This document shows, in pieces, positions 31,462 through 39,220 of a stretch of 48,406 bases of DNA (its first letter is position 1; every line of letters begins with the position of its first letter). Source of the stretch: Bryobacterales bacterium (GTDB lineage: Bacteria; Acidobacteriota; Terriglobia; Bryobacterales; UBA6623); contig JAJEHF010000123.1 of assembly GCA_022823865.1 (NCBI GenBank), forward strand, positions 1-48,406, given 5' to 3'. Under the pieces are notes generated by a model. That model was not told where the DNA came from. It did no database searches and saw only the letters and a list, made by a program, of their open reading frames with translations. The position numbers and the translations under genes are program-made.

Positions 31462-34365
31462 CTACTCCCCTTGGTAATCGATCCAGATGGGGCTGCCCCA
31501 AGCCATGTTGTCGTCCGCTTGGATGACGCGCACGTAGTAGTAGTGCGTTCCGGGCTCGATGTCGGCGTCCGTGTACGCGAAGGTGAGCTCGCTGACATCG
31601 GGATGCGCGGTGTAGGCGAAGGTGTTGTCCTTGATGATGTCGACCTGCTTGACCTTGTCCGTGCCGATCACTCGCACGTCGAAGCGCGGCGGAGCGCTGG
31701 CGGCGAACTCCTCGCCCATCGCATGCCCTCCGCTCTGGAAGTCGACGATGATGTTCTCCGTGGCCGCATAGGTGCGGCGGGCGTAGAGCGAGTCCCAGAT
31801 GTCGGCGTAGGTCCGGGCGGGCGTATATGCCACCGCATAGGACATGTGCGTGGAGCGGTGGTCGGAACTGGCGATGAAACCCATCTTGTAGCCCTTCTCC
31901 AGAGCGTTCCAGATGAAGCCCTTGGGCCGCATGTCCCCGGAGGTGATGTAGCCGCCCACCACGATCCGCTCCGCCGTCGCGCCGCGCGGTGCGCCGAGGT
32001 ACTCGTACGAGTCGCGATTGCCTTGGAACATTTCCACCAAGCGTTCGGCGCGCTCGTCGTTGTACCGCCAGTCCGTGCCCATTTGCGTGGCCGGCGTATG
32101 GGGAATGCTGATCGCCTTCGGGCGCCCCCCGGCCAAGAGCTGCTTCCACAATTCCAGCGTGTCGTCCTCGGCAACGCCGATCGGGCGGTCGCCGAGCTTG
32201 ATCCGGACGGGATCGTAGCCGCGCCCGCGCCAGACGATGTTGCGGTGTCCGTCCGGGTAGCCAACGGTGCGCTCGTAATTCAGCACGGGATAGAAGGTGC
32301 CCGGGATCTTGTAGACATCCACGGCCTTGTCGACCATGTGCCACATGTAGGCGGTGTCGGATTTTTGGGGCAACACGTGCTCGGACGGCCCCAGGAAGTC
32401 CATCTGTGCCACGTCGATCGCGTAACGGTAGCAGTCGTACAGACTGCCGTCGCTGTAGCCATCGAAGGAAAGGTCTGTATGCCGGTGCAGATCGCCCCAG
32501 ACGAGCTGGTACTTCTCTCCGTCCGCTTCCATTTGGTAGGTCTTCCACAGCGGCTGGGCTGCTTCCGGGACGGAGTCGGCCACCGGCTTGGGAGCAGCCA
32601 GATCATTCGTCCCGACGAAGTACTCGTCGGTTACGGCACCGCCAGCAGTGCGCGCCAAAGCGATCTTGCCCGCATAGACGTCGTATTGCCAGAAGCGCTC
32701 CGACTCGGCCCGGTAGCTCTTGCCGTCGGTCTGCGAGACGACCCACAGGTCGCCTGAGCGGTCCACGGCTGCCGCGGGGCGCTGCTCGTTGCGTCCGTCG
32801 GAGAACGGAATCCACACCGGCGGGGTCCAACCATGGCCATCGAACATGGTGACCTTGTAGTCCCAGTAGGGGAAGATCGATCGCGCCGCCACGGTGGGGG
32901 GATTGGCGCGCCCCAGCGTGCGCGTGCGCAGGATCGCCCACACGCGGCCCTTGCCGTCGACCTGCAGCATCGGGTACTCGGTGTAGGTCTGGCGGGCGCT
33001 GTCCAGGCCGAGCGCCATCCAGCTGCCGGTGATCGGGCTGGGCGGGAAGCGCTGGTCGATCGGCGGAACCGGCCTGACAATGCGCCCGCGGTCAAGCACG
33101 CGCACCTGTGCCTGGCGGTGAAAGTACAGCCCGCTCTCGCCGCGGTGGATGCCGTTGATGCCGTAGTGGTCCTTGCCCCAGTTCGGGCCGCCGTTGTCCC
33201 AGGCCATCCAGAGCCGGTCGCGGTGGTCGTAGGCCAGGCTCACGTGGGCCTGAAAGTCCCCGCTGGCGGTGATGCGCTCCAACGGATGCAGACGCCCGGA
33301 GACAAGCCGCCGCAAGAAGATGTCGTAGTTGCCGTGGCGGTAGCTGTCCCAAGCGATAGCGAGCTCTCCCCGCGAGTTGAGCGCCAGCGCGGGCTCCCAG
33401 TCGTTGGCCGGGTGCTCGGTGACCTTGATGGGAGGCCCCCAGCTGCCGCCGCGCCGCACCATCAGCGACACGTCGGTGTTGCCTTTCGCGCCGGACTGGT
33501 AGACAAGGTATACATCCCCATTCTTGGCGGCCACCATGCGCGGAAAGGTGTCCGGTCCGGGACCGCTGGTGAGGGCTCGGCCCGAGGGCTTGCCGCCCAA
33601 CTCGTAATCAACCTGGTAGAGCTGCACCACGCCGTCGCGGATGGCCGAGGCCACCGCCGTCACGGCGCCGGCCTCGGTGGAGATCAGCGAGACCTGGTAG
33701 TACTCGCCCGCGGGAGCGAGTGTGATCGCCTCGTCCCAAGACTCGCCGTCGGGCGAGGAGCGCACTTGGATCGTGTCGTCGCCATCGGCGAAGGCTATCC
33801 ACGCCACCCAGACGCGCCCGTCCGGCCCGATGGCGATGGCCGGATAGTCGTCGTCTGCCAACGAATCGGACATTCGGCGCGCCAGCGGCACGCGCTCGAT
33901 CCGTATGCGCCCGTCCAAGCGCTCTAGCGGTTCGTGGAAGCGCACCTGGCCGGGGCGGAATTCTGCCTCGCCCTGGTCGGTCTGGATTGAGACGCGCACG
34001 GCGTCGCCGCCTGCGACATCGACGACAACCCCCTTCCAGCGGGTCGGGGAGAAGGCAGCTTCGTCCCGCGGCTCCATCTGGAGGTGGCCGTCCCACTGGT
34101 TGCCGCAGCGCCAGGCGGAGCGCTCGAAAGACTCCTCGGCGCCAAAGTGGTGCGAGGCGACGATTTCGGCCGAGCCGCCGACGGCGGCTAGCGAGCCGCT
34201 CCAATCGACCACCGTCTCGTCGGCGCCCCCGAACAGGATTCGGAACCGATCCGCAGCACTGAGGGGCACAGCCGCAGCCAGCGCCAAGACAAGGACAAGC
34301 GCGCGGGCTTGTGATGTTGCAGTGATTATTCCGGGCACGCTAGCAACCTGCCCAATCATACCCAA
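31462..34365 (-). CDS. Secreted propeller-DUF3604 fusion protein
   Basis: 967 residues. A signal peptide lies in the first 40 residues (ALVLVLALAAAVPLSA). A six-bladed sialidase-like propeller region (about 170-590) has repeats such as YPAIAIGPDGRVWVAWI and DVYLVYQSG. From about 620 comes a DUF3604 domain related to PHP metal phosphoesterases, with GDLHRHTDLSFDG at about 623-635, SEHV, and a later IPHTPA. DUF3604 proteins are common in marine and soil polysaccharide degraders; activity is uncharacterised. Start uncertain: a GTG about nine codons later would give a more normal signal peptide. Confidence 0.82.
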   Translation of the reverse strand: MGMIGQVASVPGIITATSQARALVLVLALAAAVPLSAADRFRILFGGADETVVDWSGSLAAVGGSAEIVASHHFGAEESFERSAWRCGNQWDGHLQMEPRDEAAFSPTRWKGVVVDVAGGDAVRVSIQTDQGEAEFRPGQVRFHEPLERLDGRIRIERVPLARRMSDSLADDDYPAIAIGPDGRVWVAWIAFADGDDTIQVRSSPDGESWDEAITLAPAGEYYQVSLISTEAGAVTAVASAIRDGVVQLYQVDYELGGKPSGRALTSGPGPDTFPRMVAAKNGDVYLVYQSGAKGNTDVSLMVRRGGSWGPPIKVTEHPANDWEPALALNSRGELAIAWDSYRHGNYDIFLRRLVSGRLHPLERITASGDFQAHVSLAYDHRDRLWMAWDNGGPNWGKDHYGINGIHRGESGLYFHRQAQVRVLDRGRIVRPVPPIDQRFPPSPITGSWMALGLDSARQTYTEYPMLQVDGKGRVWAILRTRTLGRANPPTVAARSIFPYWDYKVTMFDGHGWTPPVWIPFSDGRNEQRPAAAVDRSGDLWVVSQTDGKSYRAESERFWQYDVYAGKIALARTAGGAVTDEYFVGTNDLAAPKPVADSVPEAAQPLWKTYQMEADGEKYQLVWGDLHRHTDLSFDGYSDGSLYDCYRYAIDVAQMDFLGPSEHVLPQKSDTAYMWHMVDKAVDVYKIPGTFYPVLNYERTVGYPDGHRNIVWRGRGYDPVRIKLGDRPIGVAEDDTLELWKQLLAGGRPKAISIPHTPATQMGTDWRYNDERAERLVEMFQGNRDSYEYLGAPRGATAERIVVGGYITSGDMRPKGFIWNALEKGYKMGFIASSDHRSTHMSYAVAYTPARTYADIWDSLYARRTYAATENIIVDFQSGGHAMGEEFAASAPPRFDVRVIGTDKVKQVDIIKDNTFAYTAHPDVSELTFAYTDADIEPGTHYYYVRVIQADDNMAWGSPIWIDYQGE

Positions 34366-34412
34366 GACCCGCCCTCCCTAACCCGAAACCGTCCGGGAAC
34401 GCAAGTGGCGCT

Positions 34413-34811
34413 ATGGTGAAACGTAGAGTTCTGGACACCGTCGTGGACACGCGCACGAAGATCGTTGAAGCTGGCACGCTGGCTTCCTGCGGGGGGCCAG
34501 TGCAGGCTGCCAAGGGATGGTTCGACGTCTTGACCTCCGAGCATTGCGAGCTGCTGGAGCAAGCCCGGCCGGCGGATCGCAAGCTAATGGTGCTGGTCTA
34601 CCGCGAGACAGAAGACCGACCGGCTCCGCTACCCGCATATGACCGGGCGCAAATGGTGGCTGCGCTGGCGTGCGTGGACTTGGTTTGCATCGCGGACGCG
34701 TCCGAGGCGGATGCGATCGTGGCCAGCGTCGGCGCCGAGCCGGCACTCGACATGGATGTCACGCAGTCCCGCGACGTAGTCCGACATGTCATTGCTACCC
34801 AACGCAGCTAG
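34413..34811 (+). CDS. Nucleotidyltransferase-fold protein lacking the HxGH motif
   Basis: 132 residues. The segment AKGWFDVLTSEHCELLEQAR aligns in pattern with the start of the RfaE/HldE C-terminal nucleotidyltransferase (NGCFDLLHAGHVRYL), and AQMVAALACVDLVCI matches the later part (EVLAALEAVDYV). The signature HAGH is replaced by TSEH, losing the first His and the Gly. It overlaps the heptosyltransferase gene by 26 nt. In an intact enzyme this fold would activate heptose for LPS; here a lost or altered activity is likely. Assignment is by motif comparison only. Confidence 0.6.
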   Translation: MVKRRVLDTVVDTRTKIVEAGTLASCGGPVQAAKGWFDVLTSEHCELLEQARPADRKLMVLVYRETEDRPAPLPAYDRAQMVAALACVDLVCIADASEADAIVASVGAEPALDMDVTQSRDVVRHVIATQRS

Positions 34812-35817
34812 GCGCTCGCCGCCGCGCATCCTAGTGGTGCGCTTCGGGGCGATGGGGGACATCATTCAGACCTTGCCGGCGGTCGCGGACCTGCGCAGGG
34901 CCGTTCCGGACGCCAAGATCGTGTGGGCCTTCGACGGCCGCTGGCGAGAGTTGCTTGCGGGCAACCCCGACATCGACGACTTCGTCAGCGTGCCCTTGCG
35001 CCAGTGGCTACCCTCCGGGTCCCGGTCTGGCGAGAGTGCGACCGAAGCGCTCAGGGCGCTACGACGGGACAATTTTGATCTCGCTCTGGACATGCAGGGC
35101 CTGATCAAGTCCGCGGCAGTCGCGGCAGCTTCCAACGCAAGGACCGTAGCCGGGCTCGACCATCGCCTGCTACGCGAGCCGCACGCTGCCCTTCTCTACG
35201 ACCGCCGACTTGAGACAGCCCGGACCCACGTAGTCGATCGCTACCGCGAACTGGCGGCCATGGCGACCGGCTGCCCGCCGCTGCAGGAGCCTCGCTTCCC
35301 GCTGCCGCCGGGCGAGCTGCGTGCGGGCCTTCCCGAGAGCTACGTGCTCACCAGCGCGCTGGCTGGCTGGGGTGCCAAGCAATGGCCGCAGGAGCGTTAT
35401 AGCGAACTCGCGGCGAGGCTCTGGATCGAGCGCCAGATCCCGCTGGTCGTCGACTGTGTCCCCGGCCAGGAGGCGCACGCTAACGCCATCCGCGACGCCG
35501 CACCCGAAGGCGCGGTCCAAGCCCACCCGTCGACGCTCTCACAACTGATCGGGGCGACGCGGCGCGCCTCAGCCGTGGTGGGGGTGGACAGCGGCCCGCT
35601 CCACCTGGCCGCCGCACTGGGTCGGCCCGGCGTGGCAATCTTCGGTCCCACCGATCCGGCCCGCAACGGGCCTTGCGGGTCGAGCATGACGGTGTTGCGC
35701 GTGGCGGACGCGGCGATCACGTACAAACGGGCTGCCGAGCCCAGCACGTCGATGCAGGCCTGGTCCGCTGACGCCGTCTACCGCGAGCTCGTTCCCCGAC
35801 TGAACTCAGTAGACTGA
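34786..35817 (+). CDS. waaC: Glycosyltransferase family 9, ADP-heptose:LPS heptosyltransferase-like
   Basis: 343 residues. N-terminal ILVVRFGAMGDIIQTLPAVADLR and C-terminal GVDSGPLHLAAALGRPGVAIFGPTDPARNGP are the GT9 landmarks. Transfers heptose to the LPS inner core, implying an LPS-bearing outer membrane. The first dozen residues are polar and may be dispensable; the start ATG 34786 overlaps the preceding gene. Symbol given by similarity to WaaC rather than WaaF; the distinction is not certain. Confidence 0.85.
   Translation: MSLLPNAARRSPPRILVVRFGAMGDIIQTLPAVADLRRAVPDAKIVWAFDGRWRELLAGNPDIDDFVSVPLRQWLPSGSRSGESATEALRALRRDNFDLALDMQGLIKSAAVAAASNARTVAGLDHRLLREPHAALLYDRRLETARTHVVDRYRELAAMATGCPPLQEPRFPLPPGELRAGLPESYVLTSALAGWGAKQWPQERYSELAARLWIERQIPLVVDCVPGQEAHANAIRDAAPEGAVQAHPSTLSQLIGATRRASAVVGVDSGPLHLAAALGRPGVAIFGPTDPARNGPCGSSMTVLRVADAAITYKRAAEPSTSMQAWSADAVYRELVPRLNSVD
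35810..35815 (+). promoter_or_regulatory. -10 element close to the SGNH hydrolase start
   Basis: TAGACT, ending 7 nt before the ATG at 35823 and overlapping the end of the heptosyltransferase gene. There is no Shine-Dalgarno in the gap. Confidence 0.3.
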
Positions 35818-35822
35818 GACCC

Positions 35823-36899
35823 ATGCAGCGATTCGTTCTCTTCTTCGTCGCGGTGCTGGCGCTTGTGGCTCCCCCAGCAGCTTGGAGCCAGCCCTCCGAC
35901 AGGCTCAGCGGCAGTGAAGCGGCGGAAGTGATGGATCGCATCTCAGACCTGCTGGAAGCGACGCGCATCGTGATTCCCGAGCTCTCCCGGGCCGGAGCGC
36001 CGCTGCAGGAGAACTTCCGGCAAGGCGTGAATACTCTGCGCACCACTCCCAGCCGCGACCACACCGGCGTGCTGTACCAGATGCTGACGAACGCCAAGGC
36101 CTACTTGCAGCTGTCGGACACGCTGCCGAAGTCGGCCGAATTCTCCGAGGACATCGGGCGCCAGCTGTCCGAGCTGCGCGAGGGCATCCAGAGGCTCGAG
36201 GCCCATTTCCGGGCCACGCTGGCGTTGCGGGAACAACAGGTGCTCGGCTCCGACCGCGACAACCTGCGCAGGTATGCGGATGCCAATCGCATGGTCGGAT
36301 CCGTCGAGACCAGCGATCCGAGAGTTGTGTTCTTGGGCGACTCGATCACCGACGGCTGGCGGCTGAACCAGTATTTCGCCGGCAAGCAGTACCTCAATCG
36401 CGGCATCAGCGGGCAGATCACGGGCCAGATGCTGGGCCGCACCAAGCCCGACGTGATCGATCTCCAGCCGAGCGTGATGGTGCTGCTGGCCGGAACGAAC
36501 GACCTGGCGCGGGGCGTGCCCGACGCCACCATCCGACACAATCTGGAGGCCATCGGCCTGCTGGCAGAGGCGGCTGGAATCGTCCCGGTGATAGCCTCCA
36601 TCCTGCCGGTTAGTGACTATCACAAGGACGCGAACCCGCGCTTTCTGCGCACGCCCTATCGGGATCCGACGCGCATCTTGCAGCTGAACCGATGGCTGGC
36701 GGCGCTCTGCGATTCCAAGGGCTGGGGCTACCTCAACTACCACGACGCCATGGTGGACGAGGCCGGCCGGCTGCGCCAAGATCTCGCCGACGACGGCCTG
36801 CACCCGAATACCGAGGGCTACAAGGTCATGGCCCCGCTGGCCGAGCAGGCCATCCAAGCGGCGCTCTCGAAGACCGGGCCGCGCCGCAGACGGCGCTAG
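35823..36899 (+). CDS. Secreted SGNH/GDSL hydrolase with N-terminal helical domain
   Basis: 358 residues. Signal peptide (1-22), a 130-residue helical domain (about 28-145) of unknown function, then an SGNH hydrolase: block I LGDSITDG with Ser174, block II Gly in RGISGQ, block III GTND and block V DDGLHPN. Probably a carbohydrate or lipid esterase in the periplasm. It ends in an Arg-rich tail. It starts 5 bp after the heptosyltransferase stop. Confidence 0.88.
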   Translation: MQRFVLFFVAVLALVAPPAAWSQPSDRLSGSEAAEVMDRISDLLEATRIVIPELSRAGAPLQENFRQGVNTLRTTPSRDHTGVLYQMLTNAKAYLQLSDTLPKSAEFSEDIGRQLSELREGIQRLEAHFRATLALREQQVLGSDRDNLRRYADANRMVGSVETSDPRVVFLGDSITDGWRLNQYFAGKQYLNRGISGQITGQMLGRTKPDVIDLQPSVMVLLAGTNDLARGVPDATIRHNLEAIGLLAEAAGIVPVIASILPVSDYHKDANPRFLRTPYRDPTRILQLNRWLAALCDSKGWGYLNYHDAMVDEAGRLRQDLADDGLHPNTEGYKVMAPLAEQAIQAALSKTGPRRRRR

Positions 36900-37010
36900 C
36901 CACGCCCGCCGTAGGGCGCTGCCGGAGAGTGCGCCGGACCAGCCGCGGGCGCCGAGATTGGTAAGCTGATTAAGCGCTCCGGCCGGACGCTGGCGGGCGG
37001 ACACTCTGCG

Positions 37011-37529
37011 ATGGCTTTGCTTGACTTCTTCCGACAGCCACCAAGGCGTCAGTCCCAGTCCGCGCGCGACTCCGATACGGTGCAGCGGATCAGCCAAGCC
37101 ATCGACAGGCTGCCCGAGGAGCAGGCGAAGTACATCGCGGCATTCGCCTTTATCCTAGGCCGTGTGGCCAACGCCGATTTCGACATCAGCGCGGAAGAGA
37201 TCGCCGAGATGGAGCGCATCGTGGAGCGCGTGGGCGGCCTGCCCGAAGAGCAAGCGGTGCTGGTGGTGCAGATCGCGAAGGGGCAGCACAAGCTGTTCGG
37301 AGCCACGGAGAACTTCGTCGTCACCCAAGAATTCAACCGGGTCGCGACGCGTCCGCAGAAGCAGGCTCTGCTGCACTGCCTGTTCGCTGTGTCGTCCTCG
37401 GACCACTCCATCAGCGTCAAGGAAGACAACGAGATCAGGGCAATCAGCAAGGAACTGCGCCTAGACCATGCAGACTTCATCGCAGCCCGCTCCATCTACA
37501 AGGAGCACTTGAGCGTCCTGAAGGACTGA
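37011..37529 (+). CDS. TerB-like cytoplasmic protein
   Basis: 172 residues. The central domain (about 40-165) matches the TerB/DjlA-N helical fold: VANADFDISAEEIAEMERIV and SSDHSISVKEDNEIRAI are the paired acidic helices that suggest metal binding in this family. The Arg/Gln-rich N-terminus is disordered. Role unknown; TerB proteins are linked to tellurite or stress responses, but there are no other ter genes here. Confidence 0.82.
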   Translation: MALLDFFRQPPRRQSQSARDSDTVQRISQAIDRLPEEQAKYIAAFAFILGRVANADFDISAEEIAEMERIVERVGGLPEEQAVLVVQIAKGQHKLFGATENFVVTQEFNRVATRPQKQALLHCLFAVSSSDHSISVKEDNEIRAISKELRLDHADFIAARSIYKEHLSVLKD

Positions 37530-37566
37530 GCCCTGAGGCTTACCGGGGCAAGGAGCTAGATTCAAC

Positions 37567-38037
37567 GTGGAGACTGCAACTTTCGGAGCCGGCTGCTTCT
37601 GGGGAGTGGAGGTCGCTTTCGGCAACGTGCCGGGCGTGACGTCCACCTGCGTCGCCTACGCGGGCGGGCATCTGCCCGACCCGTCATATCGCGACGTGTG
37701 CGCGGGCGACACGGGACATACCGAAGTGGTCCGCGTCGAGTTCGACGAACGTCGCGTCAGCTACGAAACGCTGCTGGAGACCTTTTGGTCGTGCCACGAC
37801 CCGACCCAGGTCAACCGGCAAGGCCCCGACTTCGGCTACCAGTACCGCTCCGTGATCTTCTGCGAGGATGACGATCAGTTCGCGGCAGCCAAGGAGTCGA
37901 AGCGGAAACTGGAGCAGAGCGGCCGGCACGAGCGTCCGATCGCAACCGCGATCGAGCGCAGCCGCTCGTTCTACCTCGCCGAGGATTACCATCAGAAGTA
38001 CTTGGTCAAGCGCGGCATGGCGACCTGCCACGTCTAG
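37567..38037 (+). CDS. msrA: Peptide methionine-S-sulfoxide reductase
   Basis: 156 residues. Catalytic GAGCFWG with Cys10, then YAGG, GHTEVV and the substrate-binding QYRS. A Cys three residues from the end (ATCHV) may be a resolving cysteine. Repairs oxidised methionine. GTG start at 37567 with AAGGAG about 11 nt upstream; no upstream extension is needed since the family starts just before the GCFWG motif. Confidence 0.93.
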   Translation: METATFGAGCFWGVEVAFGNVPGVTSTCVAYAGGHLPDPSYRDVCAGDTGHTEVVRVEFDERRVSYETLLETFWSCHDPTQVNRQGPDFGYQYRSVIFCEDDDQFAAAKESKRKLEQSGRHERPIATAIERSRSFYLAEDYHQKYLVKRGMATCHV

Positions 38038-38109
38038 GGCTTAGCCTGTACCAACTGCGGCCAGGCTGCTCCCCGGCAACGGCGCCGGCCCGCTTCGGCC
38101 AGCTCGCGG

Positions 38110-39177
38110 ATGCGCCCTATGTCGATGATGCTCGAGGAGATCCGGCAGCAGCCTGCCGTGCTAGAGCGCATCCTGGCCAGCCCGCCTGAAACTCTTGCGC
38201 GCCTCAGCCGGCGATTCTCGCGGAGCCGCCCCGACTTCGCCGTGATCGTGGCTCGCGGCACCTCCGACCACGCCGCGATCTTCGGACGCTACCTGTTCGA
38301 GATCACGCTCGGCCTGCCAACCCTGCTGGCCGCGCCGTCGGTGGCGACTCTGTACCACCGGCTCTCGCTGCCGCCGGGCACCTTGGTGATCGGCATTTCG
38401 CAGTCGGGCGAATCGACTGACATCAATGGCTATGTCGAAGCGGCCAAGTCGTTGGGAGCTTTCTGCATCGGAATCACGAACGAGGCCGACAGCACACTCG
38501 CAGGACTGGCGGACGAGGTGCTCGCCACCGGAGCCGGCAAGGAGAAGAGCGTTGCGGCAACCAAGACGTATACGGCCCAGTTGGCCATGCTGTACTGGCT
38601 GGCCCGCGCTCTCGGCGCGGAGATCAGCGCGGACAACCTGAAGGAGATACCCTGCGCCGTGGCGGCGCAACTCGACGGCGAGCAGTCGGTGCAGAGACTC
38701 GCCGGCAGCTTTCGCGACATGTCACATGCCGTGGTGATCGGCCGCGGCTTCAACCAGGCCAACGGCTTCGAGTTCGCGCTGAAGCTGATGGAGACCTGCT
38801 ATGTCGTGGCGACGGGATTCTCGGGGGCCGACTTTGCGCATGGGCCCATCGCCATAGTCGAAGAGCGGTTCCCGGTCTTCGCGTTCAGCCCGGCAGGCCC
38901 AACCTTCGAACAGACCCAATCCCTGCTGTCCAGACTCCATGCCAGTCAAGCCGAGACCGTCTGCTTCGGCACTCCGGATACGCTGCGGGCACTGCCCAGC
39001 GCGCACCGGATCGAAGTTGCCGAGATCCCGCCATCCAGCCCCGACCTTCCGCGCGACCTGCTTTCGGTGATCCCGATGGTCATCCCGGCACAGCTGTTCG
39101 CCTGCCACCTGTCCGCAAGCAAGGGCCTCAACCCCGATCGACCGCGCATGCTCTCGAAGGTCACGCAGACGCTATAA
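38110..39177 (+). CDS. SIS-domain sugar isomerase/deaminase, GlmS C-terminal-like
   Basis: 355 residues with two SIS domains. EIRQQPAVLERIL opens the GlmS-type isomerase half, IVARGTSDHAAIFGRYLFE and ISQSGESTDING bind the phosphosugar, and VAATKTYTAQLAMLYWLA is the matching motif. No glutaminase domain, so this is the stand-alone form seen in glucosamine-6-phosphate deaminases of the NagB-II/AgaS group. Likely acts in amino sugar catabolism. Several Met codons cluster at the start (38110-38128); any could be used. Confidence 0.85.
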   Translation: MRPMSMMLEEIRQQPAVLERILASPPETLARLSRRFSRSRPDFAVIVARGTSDHAAIFGRYLFEITLGLPTLLAAPSVATLYHRLSLPPGTLVIGISQSGESTDINGYVEAAKSLGAFCIGITNEADSTLAGLADEVLATGAGKEKSVAATKTYTAQLAMLYWLARALGAEISADNLKEIPCAVAAQLDGEQSVQRLAGSFRDMSHAVVIGRGFNQANGFEFALKLMETCYVVATGFSGADFAHGPIAIVEERFPVFAFSPAGPTFEQTQSLLSRLHASQAETVCFGTPDTLRALPSAHRIEVAEIPPSSPDLPRDLLSVIPMVIPAQLFACHLSASKGLNPDRPRMLSKVTQTL

Positions 39178-39220
39178 GCGGCGCGCCAGGCTGCGGCGCC
39201 GGCCAGGACAATAGTCGTGG

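Noticed and set aside
32833..33927. 364-codon and neighbouring long frames opposite the DUF3604 gene
   Set aside because: Shadows caused by GC-rich third-position bias; the sense strand encodes a clear secreted protein.
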